Of a stretch of 39,416 nucleotides of DNA, positions 15,758-24,186 are shown in pieces. The first letter of the stretch is position 1, and every line of letters begins with the position of its first letter. A program made the translations under genes and the position numbers. The stretch covers positions 1 to 39,416 of the forward strand of contig JAGGSN010000111.1 of assembly GCA_021159005.1 (NCBI GenBank), given 5' to 3'. The DNA is from Candidatus Zixiibacteriota bacterium (lineage in GTDB: Bacteria > Zixibacteria > MSB-5A5 > UBA10806 > 4484-95). The notes under the pieces were generated by a model that saw nothing but the letters and a program-made list of their open reading frames with translations, did no database searches and was not told where the DNA came from.

Positions 15758-15786
15758 TTGACAGTTTGAAAATAATTATATACAAT
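15758..15786 (+). promoter_or_regulatory. Promoter of the second giant exoprotein gene
   Basis: TTGACA (15758-15763), exactly 17 bases, TACAAT (15781-15786). The predicted start is near 15793, about 620 nt before the ATG at 16413. The same -35 and spacing are used by the neighbouring exoprotein gene at 11363-11391. Confidence 0.65.
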
Positions 15787-15792
15787 ACAGCA

Positions 15793-16412
15793 GAGGTAGC
15801 AAACATGGTTTTGTATCTAAAAGCATCCTTAATTATTCTAAATCGTATTAATGTTTACGAACTATTAACTAAAATAAAACTTTAAGGAATTTTAAGCGTT
15901 TTATGAAAACGCAAGCAAGAAAAATATGTGAATTAATTACTTCATAAGCAACAAATAAATAACTTTAAGTGGAATTTAGGTATTAAGTTAACCTCGAAGC
16001 AAATAGCAATTTTAATGATGGGAGGAGAAGTATAAAAGCATACGTTAAGGAATCAGCAAAATAAACTTTCTTTAGTGTTTTATTTTCTTCGGATTTGTTT
16101 GGGATAGCAAAACATCCCAATTTAAGTAAAAAAGTTACTGCTTTCAGATGTTTTAAAAATGAGCATGTTATATGCTTTAATAAAAGCAAGAGTGATTAAA
16201 TTAAGAATTTTGAAGCGGTAGATTTTGCCAAAACAATCTGAATATGTAAAATATACTTAACGGATGTTTAGAAAGGAATAAAGAGTAAAGAGAAGTAATT
16301 TTTTAGGGGTAAAGTTGTTAATTAATTTAATTTAGCGGAAATCAGGTAACTCGTTAGATGGTAATGTAATTAAACAAAAATTAACTCCAATTTTTTTATG
16401 GAGGAAAAGTAA
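15793..16412 (+). promoter_or_regulatory. Very long AT-rich 5' leader of the second exoprotein gene
   Basis: About 620 nt without a convincing ORF. Visible hairpins: GCGTTTT-ATG-AAAACGC (15896-15912) and TTGGGAT/ATCCCAA (16099-16105 with 16114-16120). Purine-rich patches (GATGGGAGGAGAAG near 16016) could bind ribosomes but lead only to a six-codon frame. The gene's own ribosome site is GGAGG at about 16400-16404. No known riboswitch pattern is recognised. Confidence 0.45.
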
Positions 16413-19400
16413 ATGAAAAAATGTCTTTTATTGACCGCAATTTTAGTTTTAGCTTTCAGTTTTGCTTGGGCTGATGTTGTTGACAATAATTCAGCGGTTT
16501 TATCTACCGATAATACTGCCATTTCAAAAGCCGCTATTAGCGAAAGTGCCAATAGCCCTATGGCCAACGGCACTGTTCTAAGTGTTGACATGAGAAGCAC
16601 TGATATTCAACATCGCACAGTTGGCACCCCGATTACGGTCAAGCCTGCTCAGGGAGCCGCTTTAGATGCTCCGCCTAATGATTCCTGTCAGAATTGCATT
16701 GCAATTTCCGGCACTGGTACTCAGGATGGCACCTGCGTCGAGGCGACTGTTGACTGCCCGGCTTTGAACACCAACGAGTGCGTTTGGTTTTGTATTGATG
16801 CACCTAATGCCACAAACGACATTGAGATAGACTTCTGCAAAACCTATACCGAACTTGGCGGCGATATCTGGACTATCTGGGCGGTATTATTCGAAACCTG
16901 TTCATGTGATACCGCTGATTTTATAGCTCCGGATTTCTTTGCATGGGGCGAAGATCCTGCTTGTAATTATCAGCCAATTTACCGCTTCTATGCTCTGCCC
17001 GGTCCGGCCACATATTATCTGCCGGTTTACGTGCTTGATTATTATGACGCATTATGCGCATTCCGCTTCGATTATGCTGTTACGGACGCTTTCGTTCCGC
17101 CGCAGGGCGACATGTGTGATGATCCGTTCATGATTACATCATTCCCATATACGGATGCAAATAATAGCTGTGACTTCCGTCATGACTACGGCTATCCGGG
17201 TGAAGACGTTGTTTATGAATTCACCTTGACCGAATGCAAAGACGTAACTGTTTCATTGTGTAATTCACCAGACACATTTGATACTTATCTGTGGCTGATG
17301 GATGATTGCGGCGTTCAAGCTGTTGCCACTGATGATGATGGTTGTATGTCTTCCGGCTATGGCCTATCCCGCATAGAAGGCTATCGTCTGCAAGCCGGCA
17401 CTTACTGGATTTTAGTAGATGCCTATAGCGGCAACTGCGGCAATTATGTTTTAGATGTTACTGTAGAAGATTGCCCTCCGCCTTGCGATTACAACGACTG
17501 CACAGAAATCGATTATGATTCTCTGCTTTATGATGGCGGCACTCTCGTTTATGAGGGCAATAACTATGGCGCAACCCTCGATCCGAACTGCGACTCCTTA
17601 ACTACTGCTATGTCTTGGATTTATTTCCATACGGAAGCTCAGCTTGATGTTAAGCTTGAGTTCTGCGGCACCGATCCGGTTAGAACCGGTTACTATCGTA
17701 TTTTAAGTCCATCCTGTCCTTGCCCGCCAAACGGCTGGGTCTTTGCCCAAGAAGAAAACGATACTGAATGCGGTGACGGCAACACTACTCTGTATTTCAA
17801 AAGATTAGCTGCCGGATCTTATTGGTATCCTGTCATTGGTGATGCCTCGGAAGGCCCATACTTGATTACTTTAACAGCTGGTCCTCCTACAGGCTATTGC
17901 GACTACACCTGTACACCGGGCGCTACAGCTGAAGGCGAAGTCTGCGGCGACGATGACAATGGCGGCTGCAACTCCGCACCTCCAATATTTGGTTCGGTTA
18001 GTATCGATGAACATATTTGTGGTACTGTTTGGGGTGATGGCGGCACAAGAGATACCGATTGGTTCATTTGGACATCACCTCCTCAGGATACTATGATTAT
18101 CTGGAGCGCTGCCGGATCCTGCCCGATTGTTTTAATTGTTATGGAATTAGATAGTATGAGTACAGATGGCGCGGATACCTGCTGCTATACATATTTAGGC
18201 GGTAATGGTATTGCTGAATGCGAAACAACCTCTGTTATAACAGCTATTGATGGCAATTCCGACATAATGTTCTTCGTCTCTACTGACGGAATATACAGCG
18301 GTTATCCATGTGCGGATGGCCCGACTGGCGACGGTTTCCCGTATGAAGCCTGGCTTGCCTTCCAATATTCGGGTCCTCCTGTTAATGATGATTGTGCTTA
18401 TGCTTTCGAGATTGGCGAAGTAACCGACTATCCATTCACCAATATCGGTGCTACAACCGACAATAACGGCGATTGCGACCCAGACCTGCAATCAGATGTC
18501 TGGTATAGATATACGCCCTCCAGTACTGGAATGGCTGAAGTCAGTCTCTGCGATGCCACTCTTTATGATGCATTCCTCGGCATCTTTACAGATGACTGTA
18601 TCAACCATGAATGTATAGTTTATGATGACGACGGTTGCGGGCAAGGCGGCGGTCCTTCAAAAGCCTCATTCATGACAACCTTTGGTGAATCCTACCTGAT
18701 CTGTATCGGCGGCTGGGCCGGCGGTATGGGTAATGGCGAATTTGACATAACAATCGCAGCGCCTCCGGAAATCAGAGTCGATCCAACAACGGTTGATGGC
18801 ACTGCTCCTGAAGGCGGAATGGATACCGAAACTCTTAATGTTTACAACGATGGCGAGATGGACCTCGACTTCGATGTTATCGTTGAGCAGAATACCGGCG
18901 CTCCATTCAGCGCAAGCGATGTTATGGCTCCAATCGCAAAAACCCCGACCTTTGACAATGTTTCTCTCTCTGGCGATGTTTCGATAAAATCTGCCGTCAA
19001 TAATAGCGGCTCTATGCCATCGTTAAACGACCCTGAAACGCTTAAGAGCGTTTCTAAACATATTGATTTGAGAAGCGGTTCTAATGATGAAACGGCTACC
19101 GAAATGTATTGTGACCTGATAATGACAGGTGCGCAAATGTATGTTTTGGGTGCGTTTGGTGATGGTTCCGAAGCGGCAGTATTCATGGATCCTGCCGTTT
19201 GTGGTGATCCTTCCGGAACATATCCCTTCCAAATTGATTCTCTTAATATAGCTGTTTACAGCAACAACACTGTTGAAGAAGATGTTAGTTTCGCAGTTAT
19301 TCTTTACGAAGCTGATATGACAGATCCATCCTGCCCGGTTCCTGGGGCCTGGATCACTAATACACCTGTTTACAGTTATACATTCCCAGCTGGCGGCGCT

Positions 19401-20702
19401 TTCTATGGTTTTGTTCTTGATGCACCGCCTTTGACTTGCGTAAATGCTCCGTTCTTCATGTCCGTTTATTATCCTGACGCGCAGGAATATGTTGCTTATT
19501 GTATGACTGATTTTGCGACTCCGCCTCCTGTTCCTTGCTACTCTTATTTCAATGATAATGCTGGCAGTGGATGGCTTTCTTTATTTGATGCTTTCGCGTA
19601 TGATGCCGACTGGAGTGAATACTACTATGTCAGCGGTCGCACCGAAACTTGCGAAGCTCCTGCTTGCACCGTCTCATGTCCGGGTGAAGGTATTGCCGAA
19701 GCTGAAGTTTGCGGCGATAGTGATAACGACGGTTGTAATGGCGATCCAGTTGTATTCGAAGATATAGCTTGGAATACTATTGTATGTGGTACCGGCTACT
19801 CAACCGATGCTGATACTGGCGGCAATTTCAACAGAGATACCGACTGGTACAACTTCACGACTGCTGGTCTGACCAACATTGATATTCGCATAACTTCCGA
19901 ATTCCCATGCAACATGTATCTGTTAGATGCCACAAATTGCGACAGCATAGGAATGTATGCGGCAATTTCTCTGCCGAGTCCATGTACGGAAGGACGGATT
20001 TATGGCACGTTAGGTGCCGGCACTTACACGATATGGGTTGGCCCGACTGTTGCCAGTGTTTATTGTGATGAATCCGGTGATTACGGCGTAGATTACAATC
20101 TTTCCTTAGATGCTGAAATTGCCTGGTTGTACACCGACATCGATGCGGGCACCGTTGTTGCGCCAGGTCCTGTGCCTGTCGAGGTAACAATGGATGCTGC
20201 TCAGCTTACTGAGGGCGATTATTACGGAAACGTGATATTCGAATCCAATGATCCGGTAACTCCGACAACTACTATTCCGGTTCACTTCCTAGTAACCGCA
20301 GGCAGTGATTGTTATGAATACATGGCTGGCGACGTTAACCAGTCATTAGGTCTGTGGATACCGAGAGTAATCGGCGGCGACGTTACCTTCTTGGTTAACT
20401 TCTTCAAGGGCTCACCTACGTCGGTTCCTTGTTATATGCACAACCCAAGCGCTGGCAACCCATACTTCTGGGCCTCAGCTGACGCTAATGGCGACTGTAT
20501 TGTAATGGGCAGCGACGTGATTAAGATGGTAGGCTACTTCAGAGGTGCTCAGCAGATATCGTATTGCGTAGATTACCTGCCTTGCTGGCATCCCGCAGAT
20601 CCAGCTTTCGATCCTCCTCCAGCAACAGCACCAGCTGGCTGGCCGAATTGTGAAACTCCTCCTGTTACTGGTTCCAAAATAATTCCGACTCAATCTAAGT
20701 AA
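16413..20702 (+). CDS. Giant Cys-rich modular secreted protein with PPC-like repeats and dockerin-like C-terminus
   Basis: A 1429-aa exported protein. The ATG has GGAGGAAAAGTAA upstream and starts a clear signal peptide (MKKCLLLTAILVLAFSFAWA). Several beta-sandwich modules of 120-160 aa follow, many PPC-like (GYRLQAGTYWILVDAYSGNC; VWYRYTPSSTGMAEVSLCD at about 655-780). A Cys/Asp-rich block occurs twice, at about 500 (GEVCGDDDNGGCN) and 1089 (AEVCGDSDNDGCN). Two regions resemble Ig-like choice-of-anchor domains (about 785-830 and 1235-1300). The last 125 residues are a dockerin-like module with two EF-hand-type loops and a Pro/Cys tail, shared with the 1122-aa protein. The many Cys suggest disulfides after export. 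No catalytic residues are recognised. An adhesin, scaffold or S-layer-type role is inference. Confidence 0.85.
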   Translation: MKKCLLLTAILVLAFSFAWADVVDNNSAVLSTDNTAISKAAISESANSPMANGTVLSVDMRSTDIQHRTVGTPITVKPAQGAALDAPPNDSCQNCIAISGTGTQDGTCVEATVDCPALNTNECVWFCIDAPNATNDIEIDFCKTYTELGGDIWTIWAVLFETCSCDTADFIAPDFFAWGEDPACNYQPIYRFYALPGPATYYLPVYVLDYYDALCAFRFDYAVTDAFVPPQGDMCDDPFMITSFPYTDANNSCDFRHDYGYPGEDVVYEFTLTECKDVTVSLCNSPDTFDTYLWLMDDCGVQAVATDDDGCMSSGYGLSRIEGYRLQAGTYWILVDAYSGNCGNYVLDVTVEDCPPPCDYNDCTEIDYDSLLYDGGTLVYEGNNYGATLDPNCDSLTTAMSWIYFHTEAQLDVKLEFCGTDPVRTGYYRILSPSCPCPPNGWVFAQEENDTECGDGNTTLYFKRLAAGSYWYPVIGDASEGPYLITLTAGPPTGYCDYTCTPGATAEGEVCGDDDNGGCNSAPPIFGSVSIDEHICGTVWGDGGTRDTDWFIWTSPPQDTMIIWSAAGSCPIVLIVMELDSMSTDGADTCCYTYLGGNGIAECETTSVITAIDGNSDIMFFVSTDGIYSGYPCADGPTGDGFPYEAWLAFQYSGPPVNDDCAYAFEIGEVTDYPFTNIGATTDNNGDCDPDLQSDVWYRYTPSSTGMAEVSLCDATLYDAFLGIFTDDCINHECIVYDDDGCGQGGGPSKASFMTTFGESYLICIGGWAGGMGNGEFDITIAAPPEIRVDPTTVDGTAPEGGMDTETLNVYNDGEMDLDFDVIVEQNTGAPFSASDVMAPIAKTPTFDNVSLSGDVSIKSAVNNSGSMPSLNDPETLKSVSKHIDLRSGSNDETATEMYCDLIMTGAQMYVLGAFGDGSEAAVFMDPAVCGDPSGTYPFQIDSLNIAVYSNNTVEEDVSFAVILYEADMTDPSCPVPGAWITNTPVYSYTFPAGGAFYGFVLDAPPLTCVNAPFFMSVYYPDAQEYVAYCMTDFATPPPVPCYSYFNDNAGSGWLSLFDAFAYDADWSEYYYVSGRTETCEAPACTVSCPGEGIAEAEVCGDSDNDGCNGDPVVFEDIAWNTIVCGTGYSTDADTGGNFNRDTDWYNFTTAGLTNIDIRITSEFPCNMYLLDATNCDSIGMYAAISLPSPCTEGRIYGTLGAGTYTIWVGPTVASVYCDESGDYGVDYNLSLDAEIAWLYTDIDAGTVVAPGPVPVEVTMDAAQLTEGDYYGNVIFESNDPVTPTTTIPVHFLVTAGSDCYEYMAGDVNQSLGLWIPRVIGGDVTFLVNFFKGSPTSVPCYMHNPSAGNPYFWASADANGDCIVMGSDVIKMVGYFRGAQQISYCVDYLPCWHPADPAFDPPPATAPAGWPNCETPPVTGSKIIPTQSK

Positions 20703-20730
20703 GCTTTTACTAAAATAGTCTACCGACTAT

Positions 20731-20770
20731 GTAGGGGCGTCCGGCAACTGCCGGACGTTCCTTTTTTATT
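20731..20770 (+). terminator. Intrinsic terminator of the second exoprotein gene
   Basis: CGTCCGGCA (20738-20746) and TGCCGGACG (20749-20757) form a GC-rich stem, followed by TTCCTTTTTTATTT. It begins about 35 bases after the stop codon. Confidence 0.8.
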
Positions 20771-20820
20771 TATAAGTCAAATCATTACTATCCGGCCTTC
20801 TATAGAACATTATAATCAAC

Positions 20821-20870
20821 GTCACTCCCGTGAAAACGGGAGTCCAGAAATTGGTCATGCCGACACATCC
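20821..20870 (-). repeat. Dispersed GGATTCCC...GGGAATGACG repeat, copy 2
   Basis: The reverse complement starts GGATGTGTCGGCATGACCAA and ends CACGGGAGTGAC, aligning along its length with bases 1-53. Its hairpin arms have changed together (ACTCCCGT/ACGGGAGT), which keeps the palindrome. Confidence 0.75.
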
Positions 20871-20946
20871 TGCCGGCCGGCGCCCGCCTGTCTGCGGACA
20901 CGGGGCACGGTATTCTTGTTATCCACCCTTGAGTTAACGAACAGTT

Positions 20947-20980
20947 TTCTGGATTCCCCCGCCGCGGCGGGGGAATGACG
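20947..20980 (+). repeat. Dispersed GGATTCCC...GGGAATGACG repeat, copy 3
   Basis: TTCTGGATTCCCCCGCCGCG followed by GCGGGGGAATGACG, a long perfect stem. It faces copy 2 in inverted orientation about 75 bp away, enclosing a GC-rich patch near 20870-20910. Confidence 0.75.
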
Positions 20981-21150
20981 TAAATGGATAATCATCGAAT
21001 TAAAATCAATTACTAAAATTTTATCTCGAAATATTTAACAAAATAAAAGATGAAATGTCGATGTTTACTGGAATTGTCCAACATCTTGCTGCTGCTTAGA
21101 TTATAATTCAAGAAAATTTCGCCTTACTATATATTATTGAAAAACTAAAT

Positions 21151-21308
21151 CGAAAAGACCCGACAGTAGTGAAGTCAAATAAAGGTTATTCGATTAATAA
21201 CCTGTTTTTCAGTTAGAATTTTATTATGGCAATGATTATTGTTTTGCTGATGGTGCCCTTGCCCAACAGCATTTATCATGCAAGGCATTATTATGAATCG
21301 ATACCATT
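21151..21308. repeat. Repeat-rich end of the 20703-21431 spacer
   Basis: 21151-21173 carries the AAAAGACCCGACAGTAGT element. 21215-21308 is the second copy of the GAATTTTATTATGGCAATGATTAT...ATGAATCGATACCATT element, with about 34 bases not present in the copy at 9889-9945. The remainder of the spacer shows no gene. A weak ATACACC/GGTGTAT hairpin at 21371-21392 may end the pilT operon. Confidence 0.5.
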
Positions 21309-21431
21309 ACACGATTGTATAAAATACAACTTCATAGACAAGTAAAAAGAGGGCATATTCAATACACCCTTACTCGTTGGTGTATAATAAGATACACTAT
21401 ATTTGCAGTTCTATAGCAAAATCTGGGTTTA

Positions 21432-22565
21432 TTAAAAGCCTAACTTATCGTCTTTTTTATCATCCATAGAGAACTCAGACCAGCCGCGGTCGGAGGCGGA
21501 GGTTATACCCTTGCATCTGAGGTCGAAATCTTCAGGGTTGGATGACTGAGCCAGCGCTTCTTCATAAGAAATCAAACCGGAACGGAATAACTTCATAATT
21601 GACTGGTCGAAACTCTGCATCCCGTACTGGACAGTTCCCTGCTCGATGAGTTCAGGTATTCCGGGAGTTTTCATCTGGTCGATAATATATTCCCTTATAG
21701 AAGCGGTGCTTATCATGATTTCTATAGCGGGAATTCGACCGGGGCCGTCCGAGCGCGGCAGCAGACGCTGGCAGATAACCGCTTTTAATGTACCCGCCAA
21801 CAGTAAGCGGATTTGCTGATGCTGATGCGGCGGGAAGAACGAGATGATTCGGGTGATTGTCTCAACAACGTTCATAGTGTGAAGAGTAGTAAGTACAAGG
21901 TGTCCGGTATCGGCTGCAGTCAGGGATATGCCCATAGTATCGGCATCGCGAACCTCACCGATTAGAACGATATCTGGGTCTTGACGGAAAGCATGACGGA
22001 GCGCCGTGGCAAAGCTTTCGGTATCGCCGCCCACTTCGCGTTGTGAGATAATCGATTTTTTATCGCGGTAAATATATTCTATCGGATCTTCAATAGTCAG
22101 GACGTTTTCAGAGCGCGTCGAGTTGATATGCTCGATTATCGATGCCAGCGTGGTCGATTTGCCGGAACCGGTAGTGCCGGTAACAATTACCAGCCCTTTC
22201 CTCGCCTCGGCAATATCTTTAATTGTGTCCGGAAGGTTTAATTCCTTATAAGTCGGAATTACTGTATTAACATGCCTTATCGCTATACCGACAGTGCCTC
22301 TTTGTTTGTAGAGATTAATACGGAACCTGCCCATCTTGGAAATTGACAAAGCCAGGTCCATCTCTCTTCGCTGATGGAATTTTTGAAGTTGAGATTCTGT
22401 TAAAACCTGCGACAGAATTTTTTCCATATCCTGCGGCATTAAAATCTGGTCATCTGCTGAAAAAAGCCTGCCGTCTATTCGCAAGGTAGGTCTTAAGCCA
22501 ACCCTTAGATGAATATCAGAACCTTTACGAGTCAACATCTGTTGGATAATTTCTTTAAATGTCAT
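21432..22565 (-). CDS. pilT: Type IV pilus retraction ATPase PilT
   Basis: A 377-aa hexameric secretion ATPase that powers pilus retraction at the inner membrane. The N-terminal PAS-like domain (about 1-105) contains the GSDIHLRVGLRPTLRIDG signature. Walker A is GTTGSGKST (130-138), the Asp box is around 157-165 (LTIEDPIEY), Walker B is PDIVLIGEVRD (197-207) and the His box is GHLVLTTLHT (221-230). The C-terminus is about 30 aa longer than the shortest PilT proteins and is charged. The ATG has GAGGGGGA upstream. It is last in an operon with a TPR protein, an aminopeptidase and accB. No pilin or pilB gene is in the window, so it may serve pili or adventurous motility encoded elsewhere. Confidence 0.95.
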   Translation of the reverse strand: MTFKEIIQQMLTRKGSDIHLRVGLRPTLRIDGRLFSADDQILMPQDMEKILSQVLTESQLQKFHQRREMDLALSISKMGRFRINLYKQRGTVGIAIRHVNTVIPTYKELNLPDTIKDIAEARKGLVIVTGTTGSGKSTTLASIIEHINSTRSENVLTIEDPIEYIYRDKKSIISQREVGGDTESFATALRHAFRQDPDIVLIGEVRDADTMGISLTAADTGHLVLTTLHTMNVVETITRIISFFPPHQHQQIRLLLAGTLKAVICQRLLPRSDGPGRIPAIEIMISTASIREYIIDQMKTPGIPELIEQGTVQYGMQSFDQSIMKLFRSGLISYEEALAQSSNPEDFDLRCKGITSASDRGWSEFSMDDKKDDKLGF

Positions 22566-22623
22566 CGACTCCCCCTCAGATGATATTGTTGAAAGTATGG
22601 GAAATTGTTAGCAAACTTGTTTA

Positions 22624-23100
22624 TCAGGCCGGTTCTATTGCTAATAGAGGCTGTCCGAATTGTACCGGTTGAGCATTCTGAGCCAATACTTCGACAACTA
22701 TGCCGTCGTATTCCGACTCGATCTCGTTCATTATTTTCATAGCCTCTATAATGCATATAATCTGACCGCGAGTTATCCTATCGCCAACCTGAACGTACGG
22801 TTTAGCATCTGGCGAAGGCGCTCTGTAAAAAGTGCCAACCATCGGTGTTTTTATCTCTAAGCGATTTTCCGCTTTTACAGGCGCAGGTTCTGGTTTTATC
22901 TCCGCCGCTTGGCCGGGTGTTATCTCAATTAATTTATCGGGAATAGCCGCTTTGACTTGAGGATTATGACCGTTATTATCTCCGATTTGGCGAACTTTTT
23001 TGCGAATCAGAACCCTGCTTCCCCAGTGGGAAACCTCGAGTTCGTCGATATTTGATTCTTCGACTATTTTAATCAACGACTTTATTTTAGAAGTTCTCAT
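22624..23100 (-). CDS. accB: Biotin carboxyl carrier protein of acetyl-CoA carboxylase
   Basis: 158 aa, the usual size for AccB. The N-terminal helix region (MRTSKIKSLIKIVEESNIDE) is followed by a Pro/Ala/Glu-rich flexible linker (about 65-85), then the biotinyl domain (TPMVGTFYRAPSPDAKPYV onward). EAMKIMNEI carries the biotinylated Lys at residue 122. The carrier brings carboxybiotin from AccC to the carboxyltransferase in the first step of fatty-acid synthesis. In many bacteria it sits in aminopeptidase-efp-accB-accC order. Here the aminopeptidase precedes it directly (15 bp), efp is absent, and pilT occupies accC's usual place 58 bp downstream. Confidence 0.96.
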   Translation of the reverse strand: MRTSKIKSLIKIVEESNIDELEVSHWGSRVLIRKKVRQIGDNNGHNPQVKAAIPDKLIEITPGQAAEIKPEPAPVKAENRLEIKTPMVGTFYRAPSPDAKPYVQVGDRITRGQIICIIEAMKIMNEIESEYDGIVVEVLAQNAQPVQFGQPLLAIEPA

Positions 23101-23115
23101 AATATTCTCTCTGGG

Positions 23116-24186
23116 TTAAAGCTCAATTAATTCCCTCGGCGATTTTGTTAGAACTCTACAGCCATTTTGCGTTATCAAAATATCATCTTCAATTCTAACA
23201 CCGCCCCAATTCGGTAAATAAATTCCCGGCTCAATAGTAATAACATTGCCGACTTTCAGAGTATCCTGACTGCGGGGACTCACAACCGGCCCGCTGTGAA
23301 CCTCAAGGCTAAGGCCGTGTCCTAAACCGTGACCGAAATAATCGCCGTATCCTTCTTTATTTATTATATCACGGGCAACTTTATCAAGCTCTTTTGCATC
23401 CATTCCCGCTCGAGTCGCATCAATTGCTGCCGTCTGGGCTTTTAAGACAATGTTATAAATTTTCTTCTGTTTATCAGTTGCTTTTCCCAAAACAACGGTG
23501 CGGGTCATATCCGAGGCATAACCATTATAGAAGCAGCCAAAATCAAACGTAATCAAGTCGCCTTTTTTCAGTTTTTTATCCGAGGCTTTGCCATGAGGCA
23601 TGCTTGACCTTTGACCCGAAGCGACAATAAAATCAAAAGAAGGACCATCAGCGCCCATTTTTATCATGCTGTAAGATAGCTCCAGCGCTAAGTCGCGTTC
23701 TTTGACTCCCGGCTTTACCCTGTCCAATATTTGGCTGAAAGCTGTGTCTGATATTTTAACAGCCCGTTTAATTTTATTAATTTCAGAAGTGTCTTTAACA
23801 ATGGAAATAGATTCTACGAGATTTTCGGTCGGTATAAATGTGCTTTTTATTAACAGTTCTTTCATTTTTTTGAGTGCTTTAACTGTCATAATTGCGGTTT
23901 CAAAACCAACTTTGGCTTTTTTACAGAAACAGGGCAGTTTAACCAACTCGCTAACTAGTTCTCGTTCGGCTATTATTATCTGAGAGTTCTTAACCTCTTT
24001 GCGCGCTTGGACGGTATATCTGAAGTCCGTTAAAAAATATGATTTAGGCGGCGCCAAGATTAATAACCCATTAGAACCTGAATATCCGCTTAAATACCTG
24101 ATATTAGACAGCTTACTGACAATCATGGCATCAAGCTTATTTTTCTTTACCAAAGCGTTTGCTTGTATAATTCTATTGTTATTCAT
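23116..24186 (-). CDS. Xaa-Pro aminopeptidase, M24 family
   Basis: A 356-aa cytoplasmic metallopeptidase that removes N-terminal residues preceding proline. It has an N-terminal creatinase-like domain (about 1-130) and a pita-bread catalytic domain with the full metal-ligand set: D215 in ITFDFGC, D226 in YASDMTRT, H290 in GHGLGHGLSLEVHSG, E319 in ITIEPGIYLP and E333 in RIEDDILIT. Length and motifs match PepP/PepQ-like enzymes often found upstream of efp and accB. The start ATG overlaps the stop of the upstream TPR gene by one base (TAATG), indicating translational coupling. Confidence 0.94.
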   Translation of the reverse strand: MNNNRIIQANALVKKNKLDAMIVSKLSNIRYLSGYSGSNGLLILAPPKSYFLTDFRYTVQARKEVKNSQIIIAERELVSELVKLPCFCKKAKVGFETAIMTVKALKKMKELLIKSTFIPTENLVESISIVKDTSEINKIKRAVKISDTAFSQILDRVKPGVKERDLALELSYSMIKMGADGPSFDFIVASGQRSSMPHGKASDKKLKKGDLITFDFGCFYNGYASDMTRTVVLGKATDKQKKIYNIVLKAQTAAIDATRAGMDAKELDKVARDIINKEGYGDYFGHGLGHGLSLEVHSGPVVSPRSQDTLKVGNVITIEPGIYLPNWGGVRIEDDILITQNGCRVLTKSPRELIEL

